From Cardinalis cardinalis (lineage: Eukaryota; Chordata; Aves; Passeriformes; Cardinalidae): DNA of 64,000 bases. This document shows, piece by piece, positions 47,453 through 59,592 of this stretch (its first letter is position 1; every line of letters starts with the position of its first letter). The notes under the pieces are model-generated. The model made no database searches, was not told the origin of the DNA, and saw only the letters and a list, made by a program, of their open reading frames with translations. Made by a program: the position numbers and the translations under genes. The stretch lies in the NCBI GenBank assembly GCA_014549065.1, contig JACDOX010000226.1, positions 1,002,288-1,066,287 on the forward strand. The letters are read 5' to 3'.

Positions 47453-50400
47453 GTTAAGTGGAGAGAAGAAAGAGAAATAAATTGATCTGTTCAGCATTGC
47501 TCTGACAATCCTCTTGAATAACATTCAGCACAGAAGGATCAGTGTCTCTGATTCTCTCTATGTGTATGATGTGGGTTTTTTAAAGCTCATTATTTATCAT
47601 AATAGTTGTTTTATGCCTCGGGTAATTTTCATTGTGATTTTATAAGTGAGGTGCANGAATGTGTATTGGCAGGTATTGTTCTTTGCCTGAATGGGAAGCA
47701 CTGAATGTACAATAGAGAGGTGTGCATTGGAACTTAAATATTTTGGCAACAGGCAAATTTGAGACTGATTTAACATGGCCCTAATTAAGAAAAAGAATAA
47801 AAATAGCAGATGTTGTCTGAAATCCACCTACCAAAATCCGATTGTATCCATGGGTTTGCTCAGTGATGAGAGTGATAATACTTCTGCTTTCCCACAGAAA
47901 TCCTGCAGCCTGGTTGACATCCCCAGAAACCCTNACGGTGTTTGGGTGACGAGCAGCAGGATGTGTGTGTGTGTGTGTGCATTGCTATATAAAGCCCTCT
48001 GTCTTTCTAGAGAGACATCCCTTAATTTTTTATGGAAACTGCTGCAGTCTGTTTCCTCGGTGTCTTGTAAGGCACGGATTAAAAATGTAACTGAGCTTCC
48101 AAAAAAAAAGCTCATAGGAACATCCATAGATGAGACTTTGCTTACATGAATTTGAAATAGCAGCAGCATGCAGGGGTCACCTGCTGCTGTGAACAAGTTG
48201 TAGTCCAGGTTTCCATCTGTGAAGCAGGAAACCTTCTGTGTCTCCCCTTGCCTCAGTAGCAGAGGGCTCCACTCCCCTCAGGAAGAGCTCGTGGGTTGCC
48301 ATTNCTTGGCCCTGTGCTCATATTCTTGATAAGAAGGTGGTATATGGCTCTTCTGGTATTTCTGGAACGTTTTATGGAGCAGCATTACTTGGCTCATTGA
48401 AGCCAATGTATTTGGCCTGGAGTCACTTTTTTTATACCATTCACAGTTCCTAGTTTTCTTATTTTTCTTTAGCTGGTGCTCTCCCCTGTTTGTGCTNGAT
48501 GGTATTACTTGGATGTACCTTCATTTAGATGGTCTCTGCTTATTTTTGAGACCTCTTTACCTTCCTCTTACCCTGCCACCTTCCTGGTCTGGTGCTGTCC
48601 CTTACTTTGAATGTCATTCCAGGCAAAACCAGAGAGAAAGAGCAGGCACACAAAGGTGGTGGATGTTGTTGATNGCATTAGTGAAGACTTCTCACAGCCT
48701 GGTCCTATTTTTCTGTGCACTTGTCATTACATAACAAAAAAAGGGTTCATTATTGTGAGCTCTAAAGATCGTACATCTTCATGGTAAAGGAGACAATTAC
48801 TGTCTTAATCAGACTATGCATCATTTAATCAGTCCTGCTTGTTTTTTAATATCCAATAAATACATCCCATCTATCACTGCAGTTCAGAGANGTCAAACGC
48901 TTTGTTAACTGGATGGCAGGACATTGCACGTTCCAGAGGAAAATGCTGATAAGAAAGAAATTNCAGCTGAAGAAAACAAGGATCTCTGGAGAAGGAAGGC
49001 TGTTAAGGTGTTGTTTAATGCCCCAGTTAAAGATGATGTAATTCTAGGAAGTCCTGCTAAAACAGGACAAGAAACCCCAGGAAGAAAGAACCTACTTAGT
49101 GCTTGGTCTCCTCTGGTTATCTTGTTTTCTTTTAAGTAGTGCTTGTAAATCAATCCAAGGCCAGTTGCTTGATTTCTTTTCTCCAGCTGGATCCCCCTGG
49201 GACTGCAGCCTTGGGAATTCAAACTGACTTGGTGGGTTCTGCTGCCGTTTGAAGCCGTGCTGCTCATGTACTTGAAGAATGATTGAGCTGCTTATGAATT
49301 TTGGGAGGATGGGACCTGGCTCTTGTTCCTTGATATTTTTGAGTTCATCTCTCAGGAAGGCTGTGGGGTTTGACAGCTGATGATGTTGTGTGGGCACAGA
49401 TCAGTGCTGCAGCCTGAGCAACCTCCGCTTACGCAAAGCTCTTTGTTCAGCCATGCTGCTCCCTTTGTGCTGGAAGTGCTCAAAGTGTCCCATATCTCAT
49501 GTTTGCTTAGCTGAAACGGCTTCAGATCTGGCTTTACAGAGGAAACAGAGTTTATCACTTTTTTTTCCACATATATCCTTGTCAATCTCAGCTTCGTTCC
49601 TGGTTGTGACTGTGTTGAATCACTGGGAAGCAGCTCCTGGCTGTGAATTCAGCTGTGGAGTGAAGGAGGGCTGCTCCACTCTTCTCCTCTGCAATGCTGT
49701 AAAGAACAACAAAATCAAGAGTATCACCACTTCAGCCAGAGTTTATCCATTTTTTTTGGTTGTGAATCAATCCTTTCTTTCTTTGAATTTGAAGACAGTA
49801 TCATTACCTGTGTGAGCAGAAGTAGGGCTTCAGGCTGTGCTGGGGATATTTTATTGGAATATTATGCTTTTGANTCCAGCCCTGCTGAATTTGTTGCTGC
49901 TACCTTAATCTGAACATGTGGGAATCTTCCTCCCCTTAGTACTGACTCAAAGATCAGCCCTCAATAGCGGAGAGGAGAAAAGAGACCCTAAAAAGCTAAA
50001 TATACCAACTTTGAAGTGAGCTTTCAGGGTCTTTTATTTAATGGCAAAGTGTGGAGTAGGGGATGGTAATGGTGCCACGTGGTTTTGTTTANTTGAGAAG
50101 ATAATGATGATTTGTAGGAGTCAAAAGCCAGTGTGTGATTGTGACCGACTAGTAGAAGTAGGACACAANGCAGGGGAGGAAGAAGGGAATTGAAGCAATC
50201 TGACTGCTCTATAATGGGCCTTTCTTCCTTTAGAAATGTTTACTGGAAGTGCAGCAGCATTTGCTGGATAAGCAGAAGAGCACTTCTGTCAGCAGGATGG
50301 GAAGCTGCTGAGCTTGATGGTTCGTTTCTCCAGAAAAGGGATTTGCTGTCAACATGTACCCACTTAGGTGGGGGCAGCCCAAATCTCATTCTGCATTCCT

Positions 50401-51743
50401 AGGTGGGAATTCAGCGCTCTAATGGGAGCAGTNGCTGCTGAAAGTGTAAAGTGCAGTGTATTTCTACCACAGTCAGTCATTTCTCAGGGAAACATTTTGT
50501 GGTTTTGATGTTTCTACAGAGGTGTGTGGCTGAGAGATAGATTTAAAAAAAACCTCAACCAGCTGAGGCAAAAGGCTGTCTGTGTATCTCTGCCACTGCT
50601 TTCAGCTGGTACCAAGAATTTTTATTAATTTGTTCTTAGTTCTTAAGAAAAGCACCAAGATAGACAATAATGAGCTATTTCTGGTGTTTTCCATTCAGGT
50701 TTAAAAGAGGTGAATCTCTCTAGAAAGTCTGTTCTGTGCTTTCTCTGGTCTCTAGCTTGGGTTTGATTGTCAAGTGGCTGGGCAGAAGTGCTCGTGACCT
50801 TCTCATTGTTTCTCCTTGTTACCTTCTCATCCCAGAGAGGCAATTGCCAGTTTTGCAATGGTACCAACTCCTCTCCTAATGAGCCTCTTTAATAGAAACT
50901 CCCTTTCCCCTCCTAATTGTTTATTAAACCTGAAGGGATGGCTTTGTTGTGTAGTACCTTTGGAACCCTTGAAGAGCCAACTGCTAAATGCTTTAGAGGC
51001 ACAAATTACTGGGTGTTTTTGATACCCTGAAGAATGTTTGCTTTGCAGTTGTATATAAGGGGAAAACAGAGCAGCAGAAATGTGAGCAGTGCCACAGTCA
51101 AGCAAGAAGGGTGGCAGCTGACAGGATCCTGGTGTTTGGTGGGGTTTGTAATGGCAAGTGTNATGGGAAGGAGAATATGGTAAATTTATAGCAGCAGGAA
51201 GAGAAATAGGAAAGGGGACTTGGCCAGAACAGAAACAGTGAGGAAGCAGACATAAAATAAAGCTCTGAAGTGGGCTGCTGGATGCTCTCAGGCTGGGAGG
51301 GTGGCTGGCGCTGATAGAATCTCTATTTCTTTAAGCTCAATGCCCATCAGAGTCACTGTGAGATAGCTCATGGCTGCAAATTTTGCTCCTTAGCCTGAAA
51401 GGTGGGATACAGCACCTAGCTCTTGTCTTTAATTTCAGTGACTGAGCANCTCTCTTCACCAACCAAACTGATGTGAATATTTTGAATTTACCAGCAGCCC
51501 ATTCTAGGTTTGCTTNGAAAAACATCTGTTTATCTGTTATATTTGCCAGTTGCTAACATTTTAAGAGCCTTAACCATGCCAGCAGCAGTTCTCCCTGTTG
51601 TTCCTCCAGCTCAGCTGGTATCTCATAGCTCTGCTCNTGTGCTCACACGACAGTTGCACACTGTTTATTTCAGAAATGGGAAGGAATAAGCACGTGAGAG
51701 GAAAAGCCTGTTATGTTTACGCTCTGGCTGTTCCACAGTGGCT
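47453..51743. other. No exon seen within presumed intron
   Basis: Single-copy-looking intronic sequence with a (TG)9 at 47962 and no recognisable transposon. No exon with acceptable splice sites was found. Confidence 0.5.
47962..47979. repeat. (TG)9 microsatellite
   Basis: Nine TG dinucleotides without interruption, inside the presumed first intron. Confidence 0.95.
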
Positions 51744-51749
51744 GAGCAG

Positions 51750-52164
51750 TGTGGCATTCACATTCCCTGAACATGATTCCTTCACCCAGGATTTTTCTCC
51801 TGGGAAGCTGAGGAGCCTCAGAGAAAAGGAAAACAATTCTTATCTCATTTGCTTCTCCTGTGTTGTGCTCATGTGCAATGTGTTTGGAGATTGTTTACCC
51901 ACAGGCAATTGTTCCATTGCATTCTACTGGGAGTTGTTTTCACTCTTTGGCCAATCAGGGCCAAGCTGTGTCAGAGCTCTGGAGAGAGTCACCAGTTTTC
52001 ATTATTATCTTTTNAGCATTCAGTAAGTATCCTTTCTGTATTCTTTAGTATAGAATAGTATTCTTTAATATAACATAGTATCATAAAGTAATAAATNAGC
52101 CTTCTGATAAGATGGAGTCCTCCTCATCATTTCTTCCTTCATCAGTGGCCCTGCACTTACAATA
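51750..52164 (+). mobile_element. Solo LTR, ERVK-like subfamily B
   Basis: It starts TGTGGCATTCACATTCCCTG and ends CTTACAATA. It is flanked by GAGCAG (51744-51749) and GATCAG (52165-52170), one mismatch in six. The body is nearly collinear with the 27393 copy, including GGCCAATCAGGGCCAAGC and a late AATAAAT. It lies inside the presumed first intron, sense to the gene. Confidence 0.85.
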
Positions 52165-52170
52165 GATCAG

Positions 52171-53584
52171 GGTNTTTTGGGTACCTCAGTGCCTCACTGG
52201 GCCTGGGTCAGAGCCTGTGCCAGACAGCCCAGATGTGCCTCAATTTGTGCAGCAGCCAACCCTAATTAAACATCCAGGAGCCATCACGCACCTAAATAAA
52301 ACCAGTCACTCATCTTTGCCCCTTCCCTTCAATGATCTGGTTTTGAGCCATTCGCTTGAGACAGATTTTTTGTGTTGCATTGCTGGCTCTGGCTGCACAG
52401 GGCGCAGTCAGCTGATGGATTTGACTTTCAGATGGGTGGCTGGGAGCTCCTGTGGTCTGGCTGCTGTGCCAGCACTGACTCATTCCCTCTCTGGAAGGTG
52501 CCCTGGGGCCTCTGCTGCTCTCCTGCCTGGCAAGGCAGGTACAGAGAGCAGGGCTGGATGGCTGCCAGCATCCCCCTGACTCCATGGCACAAGCAGTGCA
52601 TTTGCTCCTTGCCTGGGATGCTGCATTGCACCCACTATTTCATTTTGGGAAGTGGGAATTTATTTGTTTCTATAAATTAAATCTAGACCCACTTGGATTT
52701 TCCTGTAAATACAANCTGAATAATTATTTTATTGAAAAAAGCTGCTCTAAACCAGGCTCAAACATTCCATCAGGGAGGATGAATCAATGTGATCTAGTAA
52801 AAAGTATTAGGTTTAAAAAAAAAAAAATCTCGTTTTAAAAGAGATTTTTGCTATGCAAATGTTGGTCAAAACATTTCTCCAGCTTCCTGAATAAATTTTT
52901 TGTTGGCGATAGGGTTTCCTACGCAAACAGTAAATATTTTTATGATTAAAACATGGGAGATGGTGTATGTACTAACAGCTATCAGCACGTGGTAGGAATG
53001 ATCAGAGAAGTGGAAAGCTTGGAAATAAACACAGTGTCTCTGTTGGCACAGGGATAACCCTGGAGACTGCCAAGGCCAGAGCCTGCAAAAATAAGAAAGT
53101 ATAATTAATTGTCCTTAAATGAACTTACCCAGCAAAAATAACCCTTTTAAAGTAAACACTCAACTTTACATCTTTTATTATAAAGCTTTTCCATGTGCCA
53201 AAGATTTCCATGTTCTTTAATGTGTTTATTAAGTTTTCTGTGCATATTTATTGTAAAGAAAATTAGCATACAGAGTACAGCTGCACTGGACATCTGCTTT
53301 ACCCTTGCACTTTGATTTTCTAGTAAAAATACCAAACCATTTCTGATAATGGCTGGGAAGTAATGTTTTGGAATGTTCCTTGGTGATTTCTGAAGGTCAC
53401 CTGGCAGTTGTCTATATTGAATCACTCCTGGGTTTTGGTGTGATTTTTTGGTGTGGGTTTTTTTGATGGTGTGGTTTTGGTTGTTTTTTTGGTTTTGTGT
53501 TTTTTGTTGTTGGGGTTTTTTTTTTGGTTTTGGTTGTTTTTTTGGTTTTGTGTTTTTTGTTGTTGGGGTTTTTTTTTTCTTCTG

Positions 53585-53628
<44 letters not shown>

Positions 53629-55389
53629 TTTTGCTTCCATGCTGATGCACTCCTACTGCTAACAGAATGCCCAATAAATGAGCATTTCAGTGAAAGAAAT
53701 ATTAAATTTCCTTGTGTTCTTTAGTGTAATTCTCATTGGTCACTGGCTTCAGGGTGACTTGCAGGTGTTTAAAACATGAAACAGCAGCAGCATTAACAAT
53801 ACATGGACCCCAAACTTGTGTCATGCTTCTTGCCAAGTGTAATTCATGCTAGAATTGCTGGAGAGAATACAGGAGAGTGTTTGGATTATCCACTTTGGAT
53901 TACCCACAGAATTCTTCCTCATAGGGGATGGCAGAAGGATCACTCATCACATTCAGACTTCTGAATTTCTATTAAATCTGAGAACATTCAGAAGTAGTTC
54001 CTGTGTAAGTTTTTGCTTGGTGATGGTAAACTTTCAGATTTTCAGTTCTTAAAAAAAATGTCAGCATTGAGTGTCTCAAACAGAAATTTAGCAGAAATCC
54101 TGAGTAGTATTACAATGTAAATGCAGAGTGAAGGTGTATACAAAGTGATTTTTGAGTGGAGGAGAGGAATCTGGGTGTGATTAATGCTGAGCTTTTTGAG
54201 AGNGCTGACTGGCAATTGGTGGCATATTTGCATCCAACTGAACGTGGGTTCGAAAAGCAGCAAGTGCACTAAGGGCAGAATGTGCCACCTGCTGTGTTTG
54301 TATTTTAAAAAGTATATATCAGGATGTTTTTTCTGCCTGGAATATTCCCCCTGAGCATCNTCTTATTTCCAGGAGTGACAAATGAACATATTGAGAGTAC
54401 ACACAAGTGACAGCAATTTCTCCTCTTTAAACAGAAATTTACAGTATCTAAATCCATTTAATTTCTGGATCTCTAACTGAGAATGGAGCTGTGAAGGGGA
54501 GAGTACCTCAGAGGGAAGGAAGGGGAATAAGGGAGAAATATTTAATGTACAGTGCAAGGAATAGAATGAGATAAAAACAAGCAAATAATTACTTTGGGCA
54601 TTATGAAAATCTTAGTGCAGATCCATGAAGCTGTGGAATTGTGTCCCAGAGGACATGGTGGGAACTCTGTCTGAGTCACTTTAATTTAGACAGGACAAAA
54701 AATTGAACAATCCACTGCAGGCTTTTTTTTCCTCTAAAACTTCTGGCTTTATTATAATGCTGTTGAAGAGGGAACAGAAGAGGAGGTAGAGTGAGGGGGA
54801 AAAAAAAGTGTGATGATGCTGTATTTAGCATAAGTGATAACACATACTAATGCTTCTCTGCTGTTTCTTAATTAATCTGATTATCTGTTAAATATCAACA
54901 GCATCATGGTGAAGGCAAGATTGAATCACGTGCCTCTCCACATCCTCCTCACCCCCAAATCTGCATTTACACCTTACCTAACCTGGGGGCAAACAGTGAG
55001 TGTGGGATTAAAAAGCCCAACCCGCAGAGCACACCCCAAACAAACAAACAACCCNACAAAAAAACCTCAGCCAAACCCCCCAAGCAACCAGAAAAGCAGC
55101 CCAAACAAAACGCAATTAGAAGTGCAGTATATGATTTGGAGGTGCTGAAGAAGCACATAATGTACCAGTCAGAGAGAGGAGGAGTGTGAGGCATGTGATG
55201 CTTTATTTCTGTAGCACAATTCCTGAGTGCTCGTGGGTGAATTGTTGGAGAGCTGAGGCAGGGGAGCATCAGCTCTTACCCTGGGGCGCTGAGGTGGGGC
55301 CCCAAAAAGGGCTTTAGATGTCTCATCACACCTGTGTGAGGGGTGCATGCAAGACCCTGAGCACCCTAAAAATCCCTGAGCTGCCAAAG
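52171..55389. other. No exon seen; simple repeats
   Basis: Holds the G/T-rich duplication and T35 run (53473-53621) and an A/C-rich patch near 55040-55110. A possible CR1-like scrap at 54622-54720 is too diverged to call. Confidence 0.5.
53473..53621. repeat. G/T-rich 53-bp tandem duplication followed by a T35 run
   Basis: A G/T-only unit (53473-53525) is repeated at 53526-53578 with almost no change, then comes an uninterrupted run of 35 T (53587-53621). The lysine-rich open frame on the opposite strand is an artefact of this run. Read on the minus strand it could be the A-tail of a retroposed sequence, but nothing recognisable precedes it. Confidence 0.85.
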
Positions 55390-55394
55390 GGGAA

Positions 55395-56007
55395 TGTGAA
55401 AAATGCGTATTTTATGATTNGCTTTTTGCAAATATTAAAATGAATATTGTATGTGTTGTGTTAGAAAGTTATGCTGTATTCTCTTAAGTAGTGTGGTAAA
55501 TATAGTTTTAGGTNATAACANAATGTTAAAATAGAAAGTATGNGTGTGGGATATNTTTTTAAAGAAAGGAATGAGGTACTCACACCCCAAGATAGCAGCC
55601 ACAGGACACCTGAATCTTTCAGAGAAAGAGAATTTATTGCCCCATTATCAGNAGAAATGAACTTCTTCCTGCCTTGCTCAGCCATGAAGACCCCGTCAGG
55701 ATTCAAAGGAAGAANTTGACACTGACCAGACAGAATCCTGTGTTTGAATGGAATTTATGCATCATGGATGAGNTGTATGAATATGCAACAGGCTGTTGCT
55801 TTTAAGGGTTAATCCTCTGTTAACGTGGGTCCTTTTTCGGGCTTATTTTGCCCAGCAAGAGGTACCCAGACTGTCCATAACTCTTTGTTTTTATTGTCCT
55901 CATCCAAATTGTCCAAATTTTTATTACTCTATTTTACTATTTTTATAACCATTTTATTACTATTAAACATTTAACATTTTAAAAACAAGTTATTGGCGTT
56001 TTTCACA
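55395..56007 (+). mobile_element. Solo LTR, ERVL-like
   Basis: It starts TGTGAAAAATGCG and ends GGCGTTTTTCACA, an 11-13-bp imperfect terminal inverted repeat. Perfect 5-bp GGGAA duplications flank it (55390-55394 and 56008-56012). A 5-bp duplication with long TGTG...CACA ends fits ERVL-type (class III) elements. It is 613 bp long with no internal region. The family assignment is inference from termini and duplication length. Confidence 0.87.
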
Positions 56008-56715
56008 GGGAACATCACATTATGTTAACATGGTTTAATCCTCAACCTTTGAGTGCCTGAAAGGACAGGGTTGAACNCAGAGCTCTGAGGTGGGGTGGTG
56101 AGTGTGTCTGAATGCTGGTGAAAGTCCAGAAGTTCTGTAGCTGTGGAGAAACCTGAGAGGAAATTAATAATTCTCTCTGTGGAGCTCAGTTTGCATAGTG
56201 TGCAGTAAATAATGCATGGGCCCACGGAGCTAACAGTAAGAGTAAAATTGAGTAGCTGCCCCTCCAGTCAGGGCCGTCCATCTTTTGCATAAACAGCTAA
56301 AGGTCCTGTGGCAGAAGTGTGTGCTCAGGTGATTTTTTTTCACTCAAACCTGCCAGAAGATTGGCACAGGGTTTTGTGGATAACCTTCTACTAGTGCAGC
56401 TAATACCCTTGGGAAAGCTTGATTATTTATTGCTGTTAATATTTCTCTTTTCTTAGTGTGCCTTTGTGGCAGGCAAGCCCGTCACCTGAGTGGTCAGGAA
56501 TTTGTGGGCTTCTCTTTTTGGCTGCACGGATGTACAGGAGGGGTTTGCTGCTCTGTGTGTAACTCTGCAACACCCCCAGCTTTTTTATATCACCCCAGAG
56601 TTGATAAAGCAAGGATATGAACAAAAGTTTGGNGATTTGGGCAAAGTGCTGTTCCTGTCTAAACAGTTTGTGGTTCTGTGTAGTGAAAGGAGCTCTTGAC
56701 AAGCCACAGGAATTT

Positions 56716-56962
56716 AANGGAAGTGTGTTGGAATTAATAGATTTGCTTTTTGCTGTCACAGATTTAAATTCCACTGGCACNTAATTCATGCAGGAAGGCA
56801 GAGCTGTCACTTCTCAGGCTCTGTNTGTGTCAGGATGGTGACTTAGATAATTGCTCAGAACTAGATGGCACTGGAAATTTTTCTTTTATGAGAATTCAGG
56901 ACAAAATGGGAGCCTGGAAACTTCACCTGTATTTTATTGGTAGTACGTGTCCTTAGAGCTGT
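56716..56962 (+). repeat. Old dispersed duplicate, copy 1
   Basis: This stretch aligns in the same orientation with 59340-59592. Shared landmarks are AATTCATGCAGG, GCTG(T/C)CACTTCT, TCTTTTATG and (A/G)TGTCCTTA. Overall similarity by eye is about three-quarters. It is either an old interspersed repeat family I cannot name or a local duplication. Confidence 0.7.
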
Positions 56963-57790
56963 GCAGGCAGCTCCTCTGTGGGGGGATCATAAAGGGCTGC
57001 CAGGAATTTTACTGTGGTTTAGACTTGCAAGGAGGCAGTTGGACTGCAATGAATTGGGATTTGAGCCTTTATGGGTTTGTTTAAATTTGTATTTGCTACG
57101 TGGTGCACTAATACTCCTTGTTTGAACCAAAATCAGCATCATGTACACAATTAAGGTCACCCTGTGCTTCACTGGAGTATAGAAAGCTGGGTGGGGAAAC
57201 CAGTGCTGTTGCAATTAAATGGAATCATTTGAATCCCATTAAAGACAAAAAGGAGGAGAGAAAACACTGTTATTTATCAGTCAGCTTGAGGGAATTCATG
57301 TCTTCTGAAAATTAGCTTCAACCCTGTTTTTTTGCTATTGTTCTCAGCATTGATATTACCATAGAGTTAAAGAGAACAAATTATAATGAGTTTTTTCCAA
57401 ACTTTCTTTTTCTTTATGCCCTGAGGCTTCCAAACCATTTTCCTTACTCTGCTCTCTCCTTTTGCAAGGCATTTAGTGGCTGTTCATTCCTGCTGTGTTC
57501 CTGCAATGCCCATCCATGTTAAATGATATTCTAGGAATTTACAGTGGCACAGCAGCAGGTGTTTGTCTGTGTGCTCATATATGTGCCCAGTAAATCTGCA
57601 GATCTCTTTCTGTTCTGAGGCTGTCAGGGTGACTGGAGTTATTTAGGAAACCTCTAGATTTTCCACTGTGACAACTTTGTTAAGAGAAGTAAAAAGCGAA
57701 AAGATAGCAGTGGTTAAAAATGTTTTGAGTTTTTTCTTAGTCTTTGGTCTTGAGTTTGACTTTGACCCATGTTTGTTTGATGGAGGGAAG

Positions 57791-58299
57791 ACAGGAGAGT
57801 GGTGGTTCATGCCAAGCTGCTGGTGCAGGGAGGGAAGCNCTGCTTGAGGGGCATCTTCTGTGCTGCTGGGCTTTGCTTTTCTCCCTCTTGGGCTCATCCT
57901 GCCCAGCCATGGGTGCTTCCCCTCGTGCCTGCCAGAGCCTGCAGCCTGCTGGAGANTTCTGCAATGCTCACCAGGGATCTTGAAACCTCTGAAAAGTCCA
58001 GCAGGACCAGGGCAGGGATTGTCCCCCTGTGCTGGGCACTGGTGAGACCCCACCTCTGATTCTGGGGTTGGTTCTGGGGCCTTTTGACAGAGACCTGGAG
58101 GGGCTGGGGGGTGTCCAGGGAAGGGANTGGAGCCCCAGGAGGGGCTGAGGGAGCTGGGAAGGGGCTCAGACAGGAGAATGGTGGTTCATGCCAAGCTGCT
58201 GGTGCAGAGAGGGAAGCTCTGCTTGAGGGGCATCTTCTGTGCTGCTGGGCTTTGCTTTTCTCCTCCTTGGCTCATCCCNCCCAGCCATGAGGGCTTCGC
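57791..58299 (+). mobile_element. CR1 LINE fragment, tandem unit 1 and start of unit 2
   Basis: CR1 3'-region sequence (the recurrent TCCAGCAGGACCAGGGCAGG and GTGTCCAGGGAAGGGA types of stretch) fills 57791-58169. It then restarts at 58170, giving a head-to-tail duplication with a 379-bp period. Unit 2 is interrupted at 58300 by a solo LTR and resumes at 58685. Base differences between the units are few, so the duplication is fairly old but younger than the CR1 insertion. Confidence 0.85.
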
Positions 58300-58684
58300 T
58301 GTCACAGACATCTTTTATGGAAAATCCTTTCTTTAGGATTTTTCCTCCTGAGAAACCGAGAGGCCTCAGGAACAAAATGTAAACAATGGTTATCTGCTGC
58401 TGTGGAATGCAACAGGTGCATCTGTGATTAGCCCGTGTTGGATGTTTCTCATTAATGGCCAATCACAGCCCAGCTGGCTCGTACTCTCTGTCCCAGCCAG
58501 AAGCTTTGGTTCTCATTCTTTCTTATTCTATTCTTAGCTAGCCTTCTGAGGAAATCCTTTCTTCTATTCTTTTAGTATAGTTTTAATGTAATATATATNA
58601 TAAAATAATAAATCAGCCTTCTGAAACATGGAGTCAGATCCTCATCTCTTCCCTCATCCAAAGACCCCTGTGAACACGGTCACA
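58300..58684 (+). mobile_element. Solo LTR, ERVK-like subfamily C, inserted in a CR1 duplicate
   Basis: It starts TGTCACAGACATC and ends CGGTCACA. It is flanked by CTTCGC (58294-58299) and CTTCAC (58685-58690), differing by a CpG-to-CpA change. Removing the LTR and one 6-bp copy restores continuity with the intact first CR1 unit (57791-58169), which independently proves the insertion boundaries. Confidence 0.93.
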
Positions 58685-59295
58685 CTTCACCTCATGCCTG
58701 CCAGAGGCTGCTGCCTGCTGGAAGTTCTGCTGGAGAGTTCTGCAATGCTGACCAAGGATCTTGAAACCTCTGAAAAGTCCAGCAGGACCAGGGCAGGGAT
58801 TGTCCCCCTGTGCTGGGCACTGGTGAGACNCCACCTCTGATTCTGGGGCTGGTTCTGGGACCTCGTGGCAAAGACCTGGAAGGGCTGGAGAGTGTCCAGG
58901 GAAGGGAGTGGAGCCCCAGGAGGGGCTGAGGGAGTTGGGAAGGGGCTCAGCCTGGAGAAAAGGAGGCTCAGGGGGGACCTTGTGGCTCTGCACAGCTCCT
59001 GACAGGAGGGGACAGCCCCAGGGAACAGGGACAGGAGCAGAGGGAACGGCCTCAGGCTGGGCTGGGGGGAGGGTTAGACTGGAGATAAAGGAAAATTGCT
59101 TCATGGAAAGGGTTGTCAAACACTGGCACAGCTGCCCAGGGCAGTGGTGGAGTCACCATCCATGGGGGAAATGAAAAGGTGTGTGGATGTGGCATTTGGG
59201 GCCGTGGTTTAGAAGTGGTTTGGTCAGTGCTGGGTTAACAGTCTGACTCAATGCTTTTAGAGGTATTTTCCAGCCTAAACAATTCCACAATTCAG
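58685..59295 (+). mobile_element. CR1 LINE 3' region (continuation after LTR insertion)
   Basis: This is the rest of tandem unit 2 (to about 58950) followed by the CR1 3' end. It includes the stretches that read as cooked-down reverse-transcriptase C-terminus and 3' UTR (TCAGCCTGGAGAAAAGGAGG, then GCCCAGGGCAGTGGTGGAGT). It decays near 59295 after a degenerate TTTTCCAGCCTAAACAATTC. No open reading frame survives. Confidence 0.85.
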
Positions 59296-59339
59296 CATTG
59301 TGGGAGAAGCTTGTGGCAAGTTGCAAAAATGTGGGAGAA

Positions 59340-59592
59340 GCGTGGTGGGATTAAGAAGTTTGCTTTTGCAAAAATTGCAGTTTTCTCTTTGTCATGGAGA
59401 GAGAGATTCTAGTGGCATGGAATTCATGCAGGGGGACAGGGCTGCCACTTCTTAGCCTNTCTGTCAGAACAGGAATTTAGCTAATTATTCAGGAATAGAT
59501 GGAACTTGGAATTTCTCTTTTATGGGAACTCAGTACAAAATAAAAGCCTGGGAACTTAAACTGCCGTTTACTGGCACTACATGTCCTTAAGA
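59340..59592 (+). repeat. Old dispersed duplicate, copy 2
   Basis: The second copy of the sequence at 56716-56962, about 2.6 kb away, lies just after the CR1 element. The similarity stops abruptly near ATGTCCTTAAGACA at the 3' side. Confidence 0.7.

Noticed and set aside
53147..53674. Lysine-rich 175-codon open frame on the minus strand
   Set aside because: Created by the T35 run and G/T-rich duplication.
54622..54720. CR1-like wording (a GCTGTGGAATTGTGTCCCAG stretch)
   Set aside because: Too short and diverged to separate from chance without a library search.
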